Below are positions 18,285 to 28,861 of a stretch of 42,850 bases of DNA, piece by piece. A program made the position numbers and the translations under genes. Below the pieces are notes generated by a model that worked only from the letters and a program-made list of their open reading frames with translations, was not told the origin of the DNA and did not search any database. This stretch comes from Acidobacteriaceae bacterium (GTDB lineage Bacteria; Acidobacteriota; Terriglobia; Terriglobales; Acidobacteriaceae): assembly GCA_003131585.1 (NCBI GenBank), contig PKVW01000001.1:1-42850 (forward strand), written 5' to 3'. Within the stretch, counting starts at the first letter, position 1; every line of letters begins with the position of its first letter.

Positions 18285-20948
18285 TCAACGCGACTGCGAA
18301 ACCCGCCAGTTAACGATCACGTTGATTTCGCCGCCACGAGTTGCGCCCGTGGCACGAAATCCAAGGAAGTGTTTTCCGTCGGGCATCATTTTGCCACCGG
18401 TAATGTTGGTGGGAATTTCGAACAGCAGTTGCGGCGGGACGGGCTCAAAGTTATTGGGATCCTTTACCGGCAGTGCATACACCTTGTTGCCACTGACGAA
18501 GTAAAGCTCGTGTCCATCGGCGCTCCAAGTTGCCTGGCAGCCGCCGGCGGTAGTCAATTGCCACTGCGGGCGGCCTGCGGGGAAGGCGGCGACCGACAGG
18601 TTGGTTACGCCGTCCTCGTCGAAGCAGTAGGGCAGCCATTTTCCGTTGGGTGAGAGTTTTTGACCGAACTCCTCGCGCGGCGTTGCAACTATGTCCCGCA
18701 TTTTCGACAACGGCTTCAGTGTCATCCACGTGACATCATTGCCCGTGCCCGTTTGCTGCCTCTGCACGGTGAAGACCACGTCGCCCTGCGGCGTTACATC
18801 CTCGGGGCTACTGTAGTCGGTTGTTTGCACGCCAAAATCTTCGGTAGCTCCGCTGGTGAAACTGTACTTCTTTAGATGGCTGGTGTTGTCGACATAAACC
18901 ACGGCCTCTCCTCCAGAAGTAAACACGGCCTGGGTATGCAACAACTCCAAAGGCAGCTTGGAGAATGCCTTCGAACCGAAGTCCAGCATCCATGTCGAAC
19001 AGTTATCGATCGCCGACTGGTCGGATTCACAAAAGACGGCTTTGCTGGAATCGTGAGCCACGTCGAACGCTCCACTCCATCCCTTCTCGGTTGCGGGAAA
19101 ACTAACGTCGATCCTGCCTGACCGGTCCAACCACACTACTTCAGTGAATCGAACGGGCGAAGTGCGGTAAGCGAGCAGGCCGGAGTTCGATACGCTGAAG
19201 CTCGCCAAAGCGCGGCCATGGTAGGTATTGACGTCGTCGGCGATCTTGACCGGCTTGCCCGAGACCTGGAAAGTTCTCAGGCTGAAATCCTGCCCAAAGA
19301 GGCTGCGGTCTCGCCCGTATAGCAACTTACCTTCGGCAAACTGCGGACTGTCATACTCTCCGCTCAGCACCTTTCGAGGCATGGCTCCGTCCACCGATCC
19401 GACGAGGATGTCATAGCTGGCGTGCACTTCATTCGACGTTGTGGTGAACTGCTCGATGTACAGGAAGTGTTTCTGGTCGGGCAGAAAAAAGGGCACACGG
19501 TCACTCCGTCCACCGGCGGCGGCTGGCGTTACCGCCTTGGGTGTTCCTCCGGAGTCGGAAACCACGTAAAGAGGATCGCTGATATTGGGCGTGAATACGA
19601 TCTGACCATCGGTGTTCCAGGTTCCTCCCCTTCCACCCGGAGCGTCGCACAGCGTCTGCACCATACCCTGGTCGATCGATACGGTCCTCAGTTTTTGGGC
19701 GGCAAAGAACCCTAGAGCGCGCCCATCCGGCGACCAGAACGGGAATGCCGCACCCTCCGTGCCTTTGAGTTGGTCTAGCTTGCCCGTCCTCAGATCGCGC
19801 ACGAAGATTGCTGAGTGCGCGTCGGCAGCGACAAATGCCAGCTTACTTCCATCGGCCGAAAGCTGGATGGCGGCGTATTCCACATCGACCACATCGTGCT
19901 TATCGCTGTCCGACTGGAGCTTCCACTGCTCGGCGGGAGTGCGTGTCAGCAACTTGACCGCAAGCACGATAGTCGCAATCAGCAGCAGTGCGGCAACGCC
20001 ACCGTAGACCAACACCTGTTTTGCCGGCCGCGGCGTGGAGGCGATGGCTGCTTCCGGCGCCGCGTTGCTGATCCACTTCAGCTCGCGGCTGATGTCACCG
20101 GCGCTCTGCCACCTTTGCTCCGGGTCCTTGTTCAAGCAGCCGTCAATCACATGCGCCAATGTGGGAGTAACGTTGGCGCGCAATGTCGAAATCGGCTCCG
20201 GATCCTTTTCCAGGATCGCCGACGCCACCGTCAGTTGCGATTTGCCTTCAAATGCGCGCTTGCCCGTCACCATCTCGTAGAGCACCGCCCCGAGGGCGAA
20301 GATGTCGCTGCGCGCATCCGCTTCCCGGCCTTCGATCTGCTCCGGAGACATGTACTGCATCGTCCCGATGATGGTGCCGTGTGAGGTGAGCGGCGAAAGC
20401 TGGGGGCTGGGCGAACTCATGGTCAGGGCTGCGGAAACCAGCGGCGCCGAACCACTGGCCACCGCCAAAGGATGCAGTGGCTTGGCCAGTCCAAAGTCCA
20501 GCAGCTTCGCGCCTGCCTTGGTCAGCATCACGTTGCCGGGCTTCAAATCGCGATGCACGATGCCGGCACGGTGTGCCTTGTCCAGGGCGTCAGCGATTTC
20601 GCAGCCAACCTTCACCACCTGGTCGAGCGGTAACGGCCCTTTGCGCATGCGCTGGGCCAGCGTCTCGCCCTCCAGGTGCTCCATCACCAGGAAGTCGACG
20701 CCATCCTGCGATCCGACGTCGTGCAGCGTGCAGATATTCGGATGGTTCAGCGACGAGATCGCCTTCGCCTCGCGCTCGAACCGTTGCTTCAGTTCAGGAT
20801 TGTCGGACAGGTGCGAAGTAAGCACCTTGATGGCGACGGTTCGGTCGAGCCGAGTATCCCGCGCGCGGTACACCTCTCCCATGCCTCCAGCACCCAGCGG
20901 AGACTGGATTTCGTAAGGGCCGAGTTTCGTGCCAGGAGTAAGAGCCAT
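18285..20948 (-). CDS. Transmembrane serine/threonine kinase with C-terminal beta-propeller
   Basis: The product is 887 aa from the ATG at 20948 (one upstream in-frame ATG at 20960). The kinase domain has the glycine loop (LGAGGMGEVYRA), Lys41, HRDLKPGN (catalytic Asp134), DFG (151-153) and SPEQ (201-204). One membrane span (about 311-334) follows, and then about 550 residues of repeated beta-strand units with 'WSPDG' and 'LSPNGKW' motifs, typical of TolB/PD40-type propellers. The kinase would be cytoplasmic and the propeller extracytoplasmic, probably sensing a ligand or partner. This architecture is frequent in Acidobacteriota. No partner gene lies next to it. Confidence 0.93.
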   Translation of the reverse strand: MALTPGTKLGPYEIQSPLGAGGMGEVYRARDTRLDRTVAIKVLTSHLSDNPELKQRFEREAKAISSLNHPNICTLHDVGSQDGVDFLVMEHLEGETLAQRMRKGPLPLDQVVKVGCEIADALDKAHRAGIVHRDLKPGNVMLTKAGAKLLDFGLAKPLHPLAVASGSAPLVSAALTMSSPSPQLSPLTSHGTIIGTMQYMSPEQIEGREADARSDIFALGAVLYEMVTGKRAFEGKSQLTVASAILEKDPEPISTLRANVTPTLAHVIDGCLNKDPEQRWQSAGDISRELKWISNAAPEAAIASTPRPAKQVLVYGGVAALLLIATIVLAVKLLTRTPAEQWKLQSDSDKHDVVDVEYAAIQLSADGSKLAFVAADAHSAIFVRDLRTGKLDQLKGTEGAAFPFWSPDGRALGFFAAQKLRTVSIDQGMVQTLCDAPGGRGGTWNTDGQIVFTPNISDPLYVVSDSGGTPKAVTPAAAGGRSDRVPFFLPDQKHFLYIEQFTTTSNEVHASYDILVGSVDGAMPRKVLSGEYDSPQFAEGKLLYGRDRSLFGQDFSLRTFQVSGKPVKIADDVNTYHGRALASFSVSNSGLLAYRTSPVRFTEVVWLDRSGRIDVSFPATEKGWSGAFDVAHDSSKAVFCESDQSAIDNCSTWMLDFGSKAFSKLPLELLHTQAVFTSGGEAVVYVDNTSHLKKYSFTSGATEDFGVQTTDYSSPEDVTPQGDVVFTVQRQQTGTGNDVTWMTLKPLSKMRDIVATPREEFGQKLSPNGKWLPYCFDEDGVTNLSVAAFPAGRPQWQLTTAGGCQATWSADGHELYFVSGNKVYALPVKDPNNFEPVPPQLLFEIPTNITGGKMMPDGKHFLGFRATGATRGGEINVIVNWRVSQSR

Positions 20949-21121
20949 CCGTGTGCGCAATTATAGCGTGCGCAGTACGTTGCACGCGGATGCGACGATT
21001 ATGGGCGGTTGGCCGGCTACTCGGAAGCTACCGTCTGGAAACCTACCGCACTCCACCAGCACATGTGGAACATCGACTTCGAGTCCGAACAGCTTAAGTT
21101 AGCGGTTGCGGGATTGCGCCC

Positions 21122-21880
21122 CTACCGCATGCCCTGTCCCGGCATCAGCCGAATCATTACTCCCAGCGCTGTCAGCACTGCGACAAAGTAGACCGTCGTG
21201 GCGCGGCTGGGATGTGCCGGCAGATCTCCGGCAAAAAACACTTGATATGCGGCGCCCAGCGCCACCAGGAAGAACATGTTTTCTCCTAATACCAGCCAGA
21301 GAGCGAGGCACGCGGTGAGCAGCACGACGCGTTCCGTCTTGCTCAAGGCCAGCGCGGCCTGTCCGCCATCCAGCACCCAGACCGGAATCAGGTTCAGCAG
21401 ATTCAGAACGGCTCCCACACGCGCCAGCGCGGCCCAGAGCGGATTGCCCGTTTGCCACCAGAGCGCGGCGCACGCCAGCGCTGCGAAGAATCCCGCCAGC
21501 GGCCCAGCCAGGCTGATCGCCGCTCGCGTCTCGAGCGCCACGCCCAGCGCTTGCCAGCGCACGTAGGCTCCCACGCCCGGCAGAAACACCGGCATCTCCG
21601 CCGGCAAGCCGCGGCGCTTAATGTCAATGAAGTGGCCCATCTCGTGAATCAAAATCAACGCCGCGAAGCCGATTCCGAACTTCATGCCAAACGCAGCCCA
21701 ATAAATTCCAATGAAAGCCACAAAGCTCAGGAGAAACTTCAGCTTGAACAGCGCCGCCAGCAGCACCTTTCCCTTGGCGGCCAGCACCGCAATCGGGCCC
21801 ACCGGTCCCAGCTTTCGGGCCCATTTGTTGTCGCCCGGCTCAGGGGGCCGCGCGGCATTGTTGAAATTCGCGTTGTTCAT
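21122..21880 (-). CDS. Site-2-type (M50) membrane zinc metalloprotease
   Basis: The product is 252 aa from ATG 21880 (21910 is a longer option). HEMGH (79-83) lies inside a hydrophobic segment and gives two zinc ligands and the catalytic Glu. The third ligand, Asp171, is in NLIPVWVLDGGQ, the family's 'NxxPxxxLDG' motif. Four to six hydrophobic segments surround them. Such proteases cut substrate proteins within the membrane, often anti-sigma factors. No PDZ domain is present, so it resembles the small SpoIVFB-like group rather than RseP. There is no obvious anti-sigma or sigma gene nearby. Confidence 0.9.
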   Translation of the reverse strand: MNNANFNNAARPPEPGDNKWARKLGPVGPIAVLAAKGKVLLAALFKLKFLLSFVAFIGIYWAAFGMKFGIGFAALILIHEMGHFIDIKRRGLPAEMPVFLPGVGAYVRWQALGVALETRAAISLAGPLAGFFAALACAALWWQTGNPLWAALARVGAVLNLLNLIPVWVLDGGQAALALSKTERVVLLTACLALWLVLGENMFFLVALGAAYQVFFAGDLPAHPSRATTVYFVAVLTALGVMIRLMPGQGMR

Positions 21881-21999
21881 GGCCCGGAACGATAGCATAG
21901 CGCCCAGCACGGCGGAAGAGGGAAATCAGGAGCTGTCTGGGTTTCCGGGATGTGCTTCCGAGATGGGCGATGCTGCTCTGAATGAACTTGATGACTCGC

Positions 22000-22680
22000 C
22001 TACCGCCGGTGGGCCGACGCTCCGGCGGCCATCTCGCGCAAGGCGCTGAGAAATCCCGCGGCGGCGTTTGGATCGGCCAGCGCTTTCAAGTGGAGCGTGG
22101 CGGAGAACTGAGGCGACTCCGGGCGGAAGCGCACCTGCAGAATGTCCTGGCGCCGCGCCGACATCAGCGCGTTCAGTTCCGCGGTGCGATCCTGCTTCCA
22201 GGGCGTCCGCGTCGTCAGGATGATGGGGCCGGGCTCGTAGATATCCCACTCCCGCTCGTCGCGCTTGCGGGACGAGGTCCCCCGGTTGTGGGCGCTCCAG
22301 CGATGCCGCACCACTTCCAGATGGAGGCTCGGAGATCCACCCAGATCGGCCTCGAAGGTCAGAGTTTCTTGCTGGCGGCGCCAGCAGCTCACCAGCCACT
22401 GTACCGGAAGAGCCCGGGGCCGGAACCTCACGGTGACACGGGCGTTTTCAAACCACTGGGAAGCAAAATGCAGCCGCGCCTGCAGCCGGGAACTTCCCAC
22501 CCAGCGCGACTCCAGAATGCGTCCCTTGCCGGCGCACGCCGTCTGAACCCAGCGCAACGCCGCCGCTCCTTTTTTTCGATTGTAGGTGGAAAACACCAGG
22601 TACCACAGTCCCAGGACGGCGACCGAAGCGGCCACGTCAATCAGCAGAAGGCGTCCCACAACGCTTCCTCTGATGCTCAT
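22000..22680 (-). CDS. Membrane-anchored protein of unknown function
   Basis: The product is 226 aa from ATG 22680 (22707 is an alternative start). One N-terminal hydrophobic segment (LLLIDVAASVAVLGLWYLVF) is followed by a soluble region rich in Arg and Trp. That region has several beta-like stretches (RVTVRFRPRALPVQWL, LTFEADLGG, PIILTTRT) and ends in an alanine-rich helix. I recognise no domain. The topology suggests an inner-membrane anchor with the rest on one side, and the basic make-up would suit the cytoplasmic face. It ends about 120 nt before the M50 protease gene on the same strand, so the two could be co-transcribed. Confidence 0.6.
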   Translation of the reverse strand: MSIRGSVVGRLLLIDVAASVAVLGLWYLVFSTYNRKKGAAALRWVQTACAGKGRILESRWVGSSRLQARLHFASQWFENARVTVRFRPRALPVQWLVSCWRRQQETLTFEADLGGSPSLHLEVVRHRWSAHNRGTSSRKRDEREWDIYEPGPIILTTRTPWKQDRTAELNALMSARRQDILQVRFRPESPQFSATLHLKALADPNAAAGFLSALREMAAGASAHRR

Positions 22681-22843
22681 GGTACGTCCGAGGTTGCGGC
22701 GAAGCAAGGGACAATTGCCCCAATTCGTCCCTCCAGACGGCCCTCGGCACGATTAACTGTGGAAAACTGCGGACCAATTGTCCTCGGAGTCATCCCCGCG
22801 CAAGGCCGCCGCGTCCCCATCCCGCGCGCGCCGCACTTCCCGC

Positions 22844-22849
22844 TACAAT
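22844..22849 (+). promoter_or_regulatory. Putative -10 element (TACAAT) of the GNAT gene, possibly leaderless
   Basis: TACAAT ends exactly six bases before the GTG at 22856. With the usual 6-7 nt from -10 to the start site, transcription would begin at or next to the start codon. There is no Shine-Dalgarno. The same geometry is seen before hfq (36508-36513). No -35 element is obvious. Confidence 0.45.
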
Positions 22850-22855
22850 GGCGGC

Positions 22856-23377
22856 GTGCCCTTCACCGTTCGCGACTTCCAGACCGCCGACTTCGACACG
22901 CTGTGGCGCATCGATCAGGATTGTTTTCCTCCCGGTATTTCCTATTCGCGGACCGAGCTCAAGGTCTACATGCGCCGCCGTGGATCGTTCACGCTGGTGG
23001 CCGCCGACGCTGCACGCGCAGCAACGGCCGATCCCGATTTGGGAACAAACAAGAATTATTCTCCGCCCCTCGCCTCGACCGATGGCGCCGCCGCTGGTTT
23101 CATCGTGGCCGAAGCGGACGGCCGCTCCCACGGCCACATCATTACTATTGACGTGGTCGCTGCGGCCCGGCGCTTTGGTGTGGGATCGCTGCTCCTGCGC
23201 GCTGCCGAAAATCGTTTGCGCATCGCCGAATGCCGCTCGGTCGAACTCGAGACCGCTGTGGACAATGTCTCCGCCCTGTCTTTCTACAAACGCCACGGTT
23301 ACAGCGTGTTCAAAACTTTCCCTCGCTATTATTCGAATGGCGTCGATGCGCTCGTGCTGAACAAGGAACTGATCTAA
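22856..23377 (+). CDS. GNAT-family N-acetyltransferase (RimI-like)
   Basis: The product is 173 aa from the GTG at 22856; a longer frame to 22778 exists, but its extra N-terminus is Ser/Arg-rich and unlike the family. The GNAT fold is visible: PFTVRDFQTADFDTLWRIDQ at the start, an acetyl-CoA-binding segment VVAAARRFGVGSLLL, and LSFYKRHGYSVFKTF as the closing motif. The pattern resembles RimI-like protein or small-molecule acetyltransferases. A Ser/Ala/Asn-rich insert (about residues 50-75) is longer than in RimI. The substrate is not predictable. Confidence 0.87.
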   Translation: MPFTVRDFQTADFDTLWRIDQDCFPPGISYSRTELKVYMRRRGSFTLVAADAARAATADPDLGTNKNYSPPLASTDGAAAGFIVAEADGRSHGHIITIDVVAAARRFGVGSLLLRAAENRLRIAECRSVELETAVDNVSALSFYKRHGYSVFKTFPRYYSNGVDALVLNKELI

Positions 23378-23449
23378 ATTTGCTTAGTCGCTGGTTGCCG
23401 CGGAGATCGAAGAACAAAGATCGAAGAACTAAAGATCAAGGAGCCGACC

Positions 23450-24163
23450 ATGCCCGATTCGCCCTCTACCCGTCGCCATTTCCTGCAGCAGACCTCCCTC
23501 GCAAGCGCCGGACTGCTCGTGCCTGCGCTCGCCTTCGCCAACCCGCAGCAGCCGCCATCTGCCCAGAAGCCGAAGGATGCCGAAAATATTTCCCCCGCCG
23601 AAGATCTCATGCGCGAGCACGGAGTGCTGAACCGCATCCTGCTCATCTACGACGAGCATCTTCGCCTGCTCGCCGCCCGCCAGACTTTCGATGGCTCCGT
23701 GCTGGTCAGCGCGGCTGACATCGTCCGCCATTTCGTCGAGGAATACCACGAGAAGCTCGAAGAAGACTTCCTTTTCCCGCGCTTTCGCAAAGCCGGCAAG
23801 CTCGTCAACCTTGTCGATACTCTTCTCGCGCAGCACAAAGCCGGCCGCCTGCTGACCGCGCAGATCCGGGAACTGGCGTCCCTTCCCACTCTCAAATTTG
23901 TCTCCGACGCCGACAAGTTGGCGGACGCCCTGCGCTCTTTCCTTCGCATGTACCGCCCTCACGAGGCGCGCGAAGATACCGTTCTGTTTCCCGCTTTCCG
24001 CTCCATCGTCTCCCCGCACGAATACGATGCGCTCGGCGGCGACTTCGAAAAGAAAGAAGACCAACTCTTCGGCGACCAAGGCTTCTTCAAAATCGTCGAC
24101 CAAGTCGCCGAACTGGAAAAGAAGCTACGTATCCACGATCTCTCCCAGTTCACTCCAAAATGA
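23450..24163 (+). CDS. Tat-exported hemerythrin-domain protein
   Basis: The product is 237 aa with AAGGAG six nt before the ATG. The start has a twin-arginine signal (STRRHFLQQTSLASAG) and a hydrophobic core ending near AFA, so the folded protein is probably exported. A hemerythrin-like four-helix bundle follows with the expected iron ligands: LMREHGVLNR, YDEHLRLL, HFVEEYHEKLEEDFLFP, QHKAGR and PHEAREDTVLFP. Such domains bind a di-iron centre and O2, NO or other oxidants. Export after cofactor loading by Tat makes sense for a metal protein. It lies just upstream of lon, but with its own spacing. Confidence 0.87.
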   Translation: MPDSPSTRRHFLQQTSLASAGLLVPALAFANPQQPPSAQKPKDAENISPAEDLMREHGVLNRILLIYDEHLRLLAARQTFDGSVLVSAADIVRHFVEEYHEKLEEDFLFPRFRKAGKLVNLVDTLLAQHKAGRLLTAQIRELASLPTLKFVSDADKLADALRSFLRMYRPHEAREDTVLFPAFRSIVSPHEYDALGGDFEKKEDQLFGDQGFFKIVDQVAELEKKLRIHDLSQFTPK

Positions 24164-24326
24164 GGCCGGCCATCTCCGATGGACCTTTTCCGTAAATGGG
24201 TCTGGGAACCCTCCGCGTTAGCTGCTGCACCTTCGACACAGTGCGATCAGTCCGCGCCAGGCATAGAATTCAGTTTGCAGGCGAGCCGCGGAAGCTTGAA
24301 ACCTTTCCGGCGGAGGATCATCTAAG

Positions 24327-24347
24327 CTTGAGTGACTTACACTCAAG
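24327..24347 (+). promoter_or_regulatory. HspR-type operator (HAIR element) before lon
   Basis: CTTGAGT, seven bases (GACTTAC), ACTCAAG: an exact match to the HspR-associated inverted repeat known from actinobacterial dnaK, clpB and lon promoters. It ends 19 nt before the lon ATG, so a bound repressor would cover the transcription start or early leader. A TTGAAA at 24296-24301 could be the -35 element. No hspR gene is in this window. Confidence 0.8.
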
Positions 24348-24366
24348 GAGAGCCCAAGGAGAGCCA

Positions 24367-26862
<2,496 letters not shown>

Positions 26863-26896
26863 GCACGCGACCAGCGCTATCTCATCCCACAACTCC

Positions 26897-26943
26897 GCCC
26901 CGGAGGGGCAGCGCGATAATAGCCCAGCGCCTTCGGCGCTGGG
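26897..26943. repeat. Two hairpins after lon (terminator-like or dispersed repeat)
   Basis: The first hairpin is gcccc-gga-ggggc (26897-26909); the second has a 9-bp stem, cccagcgcc/ggcgctggg, with a 3-nt loop (26923-26943), followed by AAAAG and no T-run. Because no poly-T follows on the plus strand, this looks more like a repeat than a classical terminator. The remaining DNA up to 27170 holds hairpin copy B and no gene. Confidence 0.6.
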
Positions 26944-27069
26944 AAAAGTGAGAAGAAGGGAAGCATCGTCCCGGAGAGCCTGCCCTGAGCGAAGCCGAAG
27001 GGGACGACTGACGCTCTCACCCATCAGCCGCCCGAGGGCTGCTCCATAGCAGGCCGCGGAAAAGCGCAA

Positions 27070-27138
27070 GATTCGTATCAGGGTATGCCTTTAGGCATAC
27101 CGTGAATGCTGCATTATCAATCCGCCTTCAGGCGCTGC
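27070..27138 (+). repeat. Dispersed hairpin repeat, copy B
   Basis: This copy aligns gaplessly with the reverse complement of 144-212. It contains the 20-nt hairpin ggtatgcct-2-aggcatacc (27082-27101), a middle stem aatgc/gcatt around a single t, and a smaller hairpin cgcct-2-aggcg (27123-27134). Stem positions 3, 5 and 8 differ from copy A and the opposite arm changes in step, so all pairs are kept. A separate 6-bp stem (gaaaac/gttttc) follows at 27144-27160. Confidence 0.8.
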
Positions 27139-27169
27139 AATGCGAAAACCGGCCGTTTTCCGCAGCCTG

Positions 27170-27823
27170 CTAGGTCAACTCCCGTCTCGCTTTTTCCCCC
27201 ACCGAGTCCAATATCCAATTATGGATGACGCCGCGCACCGTTTCTCGCGCCTCTTCCACGCTCACATGGGGTTTCCCACTCCGCGCCGATGCGGCCCGGG
27301 CAATGCCCGGCTCGCCCGCGCCCTCCTCCGCAGCTACGAGTTTCGCCGCGACATCTTCCGTCGCATCCTCTTCCACCCCGGCCTCCACTCCGTCCTCGAC
27401 CTCTTCTTCTTCCTCCTCCTCAAAATCCTCTTCGACCCACTGCGGCCCGCCAATGCTGGTTCGGTCCACGGTGTCGCGGTCGATCACCACATCCGTAACA
27501 TCGGCCGCCTCGAACCGCGTATTGCGCAGGTTGGAGCTTGCGGTTTGCAGCGCATAGAGCATCAACGCGGCCGTCTTGTGCTCCATCTGCCCTGAGGCCA
27601 GCAGTTGCATGATCTGCATCAGCGCCATCTGCACCGCATTCGCGTCTTCCAGCACGGGCACCACAAACCTGGCCTGCCTGAACTGGTCGCTCACGATCCT
27701 TTTGCGCTGATCCTGACAGCGCACATGAAAAAAGCACAGCCGCCTGCGCCGCAGCGCCGGACACCCGCACTGTGTGCCATTCATCTTCACATGCTGGCAC
27801 CGCGGAACATTATCGAAAGACAT
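27170..27823 (-). CDS. Cys/His-rich protein with a glutamate tract
   Basis: The product is 217 aa from ATG 27823, with GGGGAG just upstream; a longer start at 27853 is less likely. The first 36 residues hold Cys9, His11, Cys19, Cys21, Cys30, His33 and Cys36 within a basic context (ALRRRRLCFFH), which looks like a small metal-binding, possibly nucleic-acid-binding knuckle. A helical middle (about 55-105) follows, then an unbroken run of acidic residues (DFEEEEEEEVED) and an Ala-rich tail. No catalytic motif is visible. From memory, similar 'CQHxKxNGTQCG' starts are common in Acidobacteriota as an unnamed family. Metal binding is inferred. It is a single gene next to repeat copy B. Confidence 0.7.
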   Translation of the reverse strand: MSFDNVPRCQHVKMNGTQCGCPALRRRRLCFFHVRCQDQRKRIVSDQFRQARFVVPVLEDANAVQMALMQIMQLLASGQMEHKTAALMLYALQTASSNLRNTRFEAADVTDVVIDRDTVDRTSIGGPQWVEEDFEEEEEEEVEDGVEAGVEEDATEDVAAKLVAAEEGAGEPGIARAASARSGKPHVSVEEARETVRGVIHNWILDSVGEKARRELT

Positions 27824-28272
27824 ATTCTCTCCCCGCCTCCATCCCGATTGCACGGACCGAAGTCCAATGCCCCCAGAGATTCAGATTTTTTGTGAAACTC
27901 TCTCTATTCCCAGTATCTCTGTCCCAAAATCGGAAGCAAGGTTATCTGAACATCGGAGGAAATAAATCTGTGGAAATTCGCCGGGTTTCGATCGGATCAT
28001 TGGAGATGGCGTCAAGAGGCGCCTAAGGTGAGCAAGCGCAAGCCTGAGAAGTTAATCTCGCCACAGAAGTAGTCCTGTTCATTCTCATGTTGAGATCAGT
28101 CTCAATGTGACGCGTTATAACGAGCACAGAGGCGGAGCAGAGAATCTTACGAAAGTCACAGCGAGGTCTAAAGAATTTCGCGAACCCCCTCAAATTGCCG
28201 ATTCTTAACGGTTGGATGATCTGACGCTCTGCTGTTACCATCGTAACGCTCTTATCGAGACGGGAGTTCTTC
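27824..28272. other. Gene-free stretch with two small inverted repeats
   Basis: This stretch lies between two divergent genes and should carry both promoters. Two inverted repeats stand out: ttgaga-tcag-tctcaa (28090-28105) and gttac-catc-gtaac (28234-28247); the latter lies about 25 nt before the 98-aa gene and could be an operator. No reading frame here looks like a protein. Confidence 0.45.
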
Positions 28273-28569
28273 ATGGCAATCTCCATGCACGGTTTAGGAT
28301 CTCACGCGAACCCTGCAGCATCCCGGGCAAACTCCGTTCCCTGGGACATGGAGGATGATCGGATTTTGATCGACATTGAGACGGAGATGATCGCTCGCTT
28401 CCATATGGAATCTAAGGTCGAAAAATCAACGCAACGGATTCCTCATTTCTTGCTTGAGGGGCGGACCCTGGGGCCTCTTTCCGTGTTGCTTATCCTTGCG
28501 CTCTATTCGCTGTTGAGCCCACTGTTGTCGCCCGCGATTCACCAGTATATTTATCGCATTCTGCATTAG
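28273..28569 (+). CDS. Small membrane protein of unknown function (98 aa)
   Basis: A GGGAG ribosome site lies before the ATG. The first 65 residues are soluble and charged (WDMEDDRILIDIETEMIARF), and one hydrophobic segment follows near the C-terminus (LGPLSVLLILALYSLLSPLLS). The hydrophobic tail suggests a C-terminally anchored inner-membrane protein with the N-terminus in the cytoplasm. The next gene starts 8 nt after its stop, so the two are probably one operon. I recognise no family. Confidence 0.55.
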   Translation: MAISMHGLGSHANPAASRANSVPWDMEDDRILIDIETEMIARFHMESKVEKSTQRIPHFLLEGRTLGPLSVLLILALYSLLSPLLSPAIHQYIYRILH

Positions 28570-28577
28570 ACGCTAGA

Positions 28578-28829
28578 ATGAGACAGCTTCAAAAGCTTCT
28601 AATAAAGTTTGGCTGTGGAGCGTTCGGCTCTTTTCTACTACTTGCCCTTCGTGGTATTCCGCCACTGCCGGGTATTGGACCAGACGTGGGCCATTTGTGG
28701 GTTGGGATCGGCTTTGTAGTTAGCGGCGGCCTGATCACGCTGATCTGGCAAGTGGGCGACGAGCAGCCAATTCGCTCATTCATTTTCGGCTTAACCTGGC
28801 CTCCGCTGATCGCCGCACTGACTAGATGA
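28578..28829 (+). CDS. Small multi-span membrane protein of unknown function (83 aa)
   Basis: The 83-aa product is strongly hydrophobic with up to three segments: FGCGAFGSFLLLALRG, HLWVGIGFVVSGGLITLIWQ and SFIFGLTWPPLIAAL. The gene starts 8 nt after the 98-aa membrane protein gene. No clear ribosome site is present, which suits translation coupled to the upstream gene. I recognise no family. Both proteins may form a complex, but that is only inferred from gene position. Confidence 0.5.
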   Translation: MRQLQKLLIKFGCGAFGSFLLLALRGIPPLPGIGPDVGHLWVGIGFVVSGGLITLIWQVGDEQPIRSFIFGLTWPPLIAALTR

Positions 28830-28861
28830 CCGCAAGTTAATCCCGCCGCGGAAGTGATGAT

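Noticed and set aside
26885-27140. CRISPR array in the repeat-rich stretch after lon
   Set aside because: The repeats are single hairpins of different sequence, with no regular repeat-spacer period and no cas genes.
27225-27557. A Ser/Thr-rich plus-strand frame opposite the Cys/His protein
   Set aside because: The Ser runs come from reading the complement of the Glu tract; the minus strand has the ribosome site and the Cys/His pattern.
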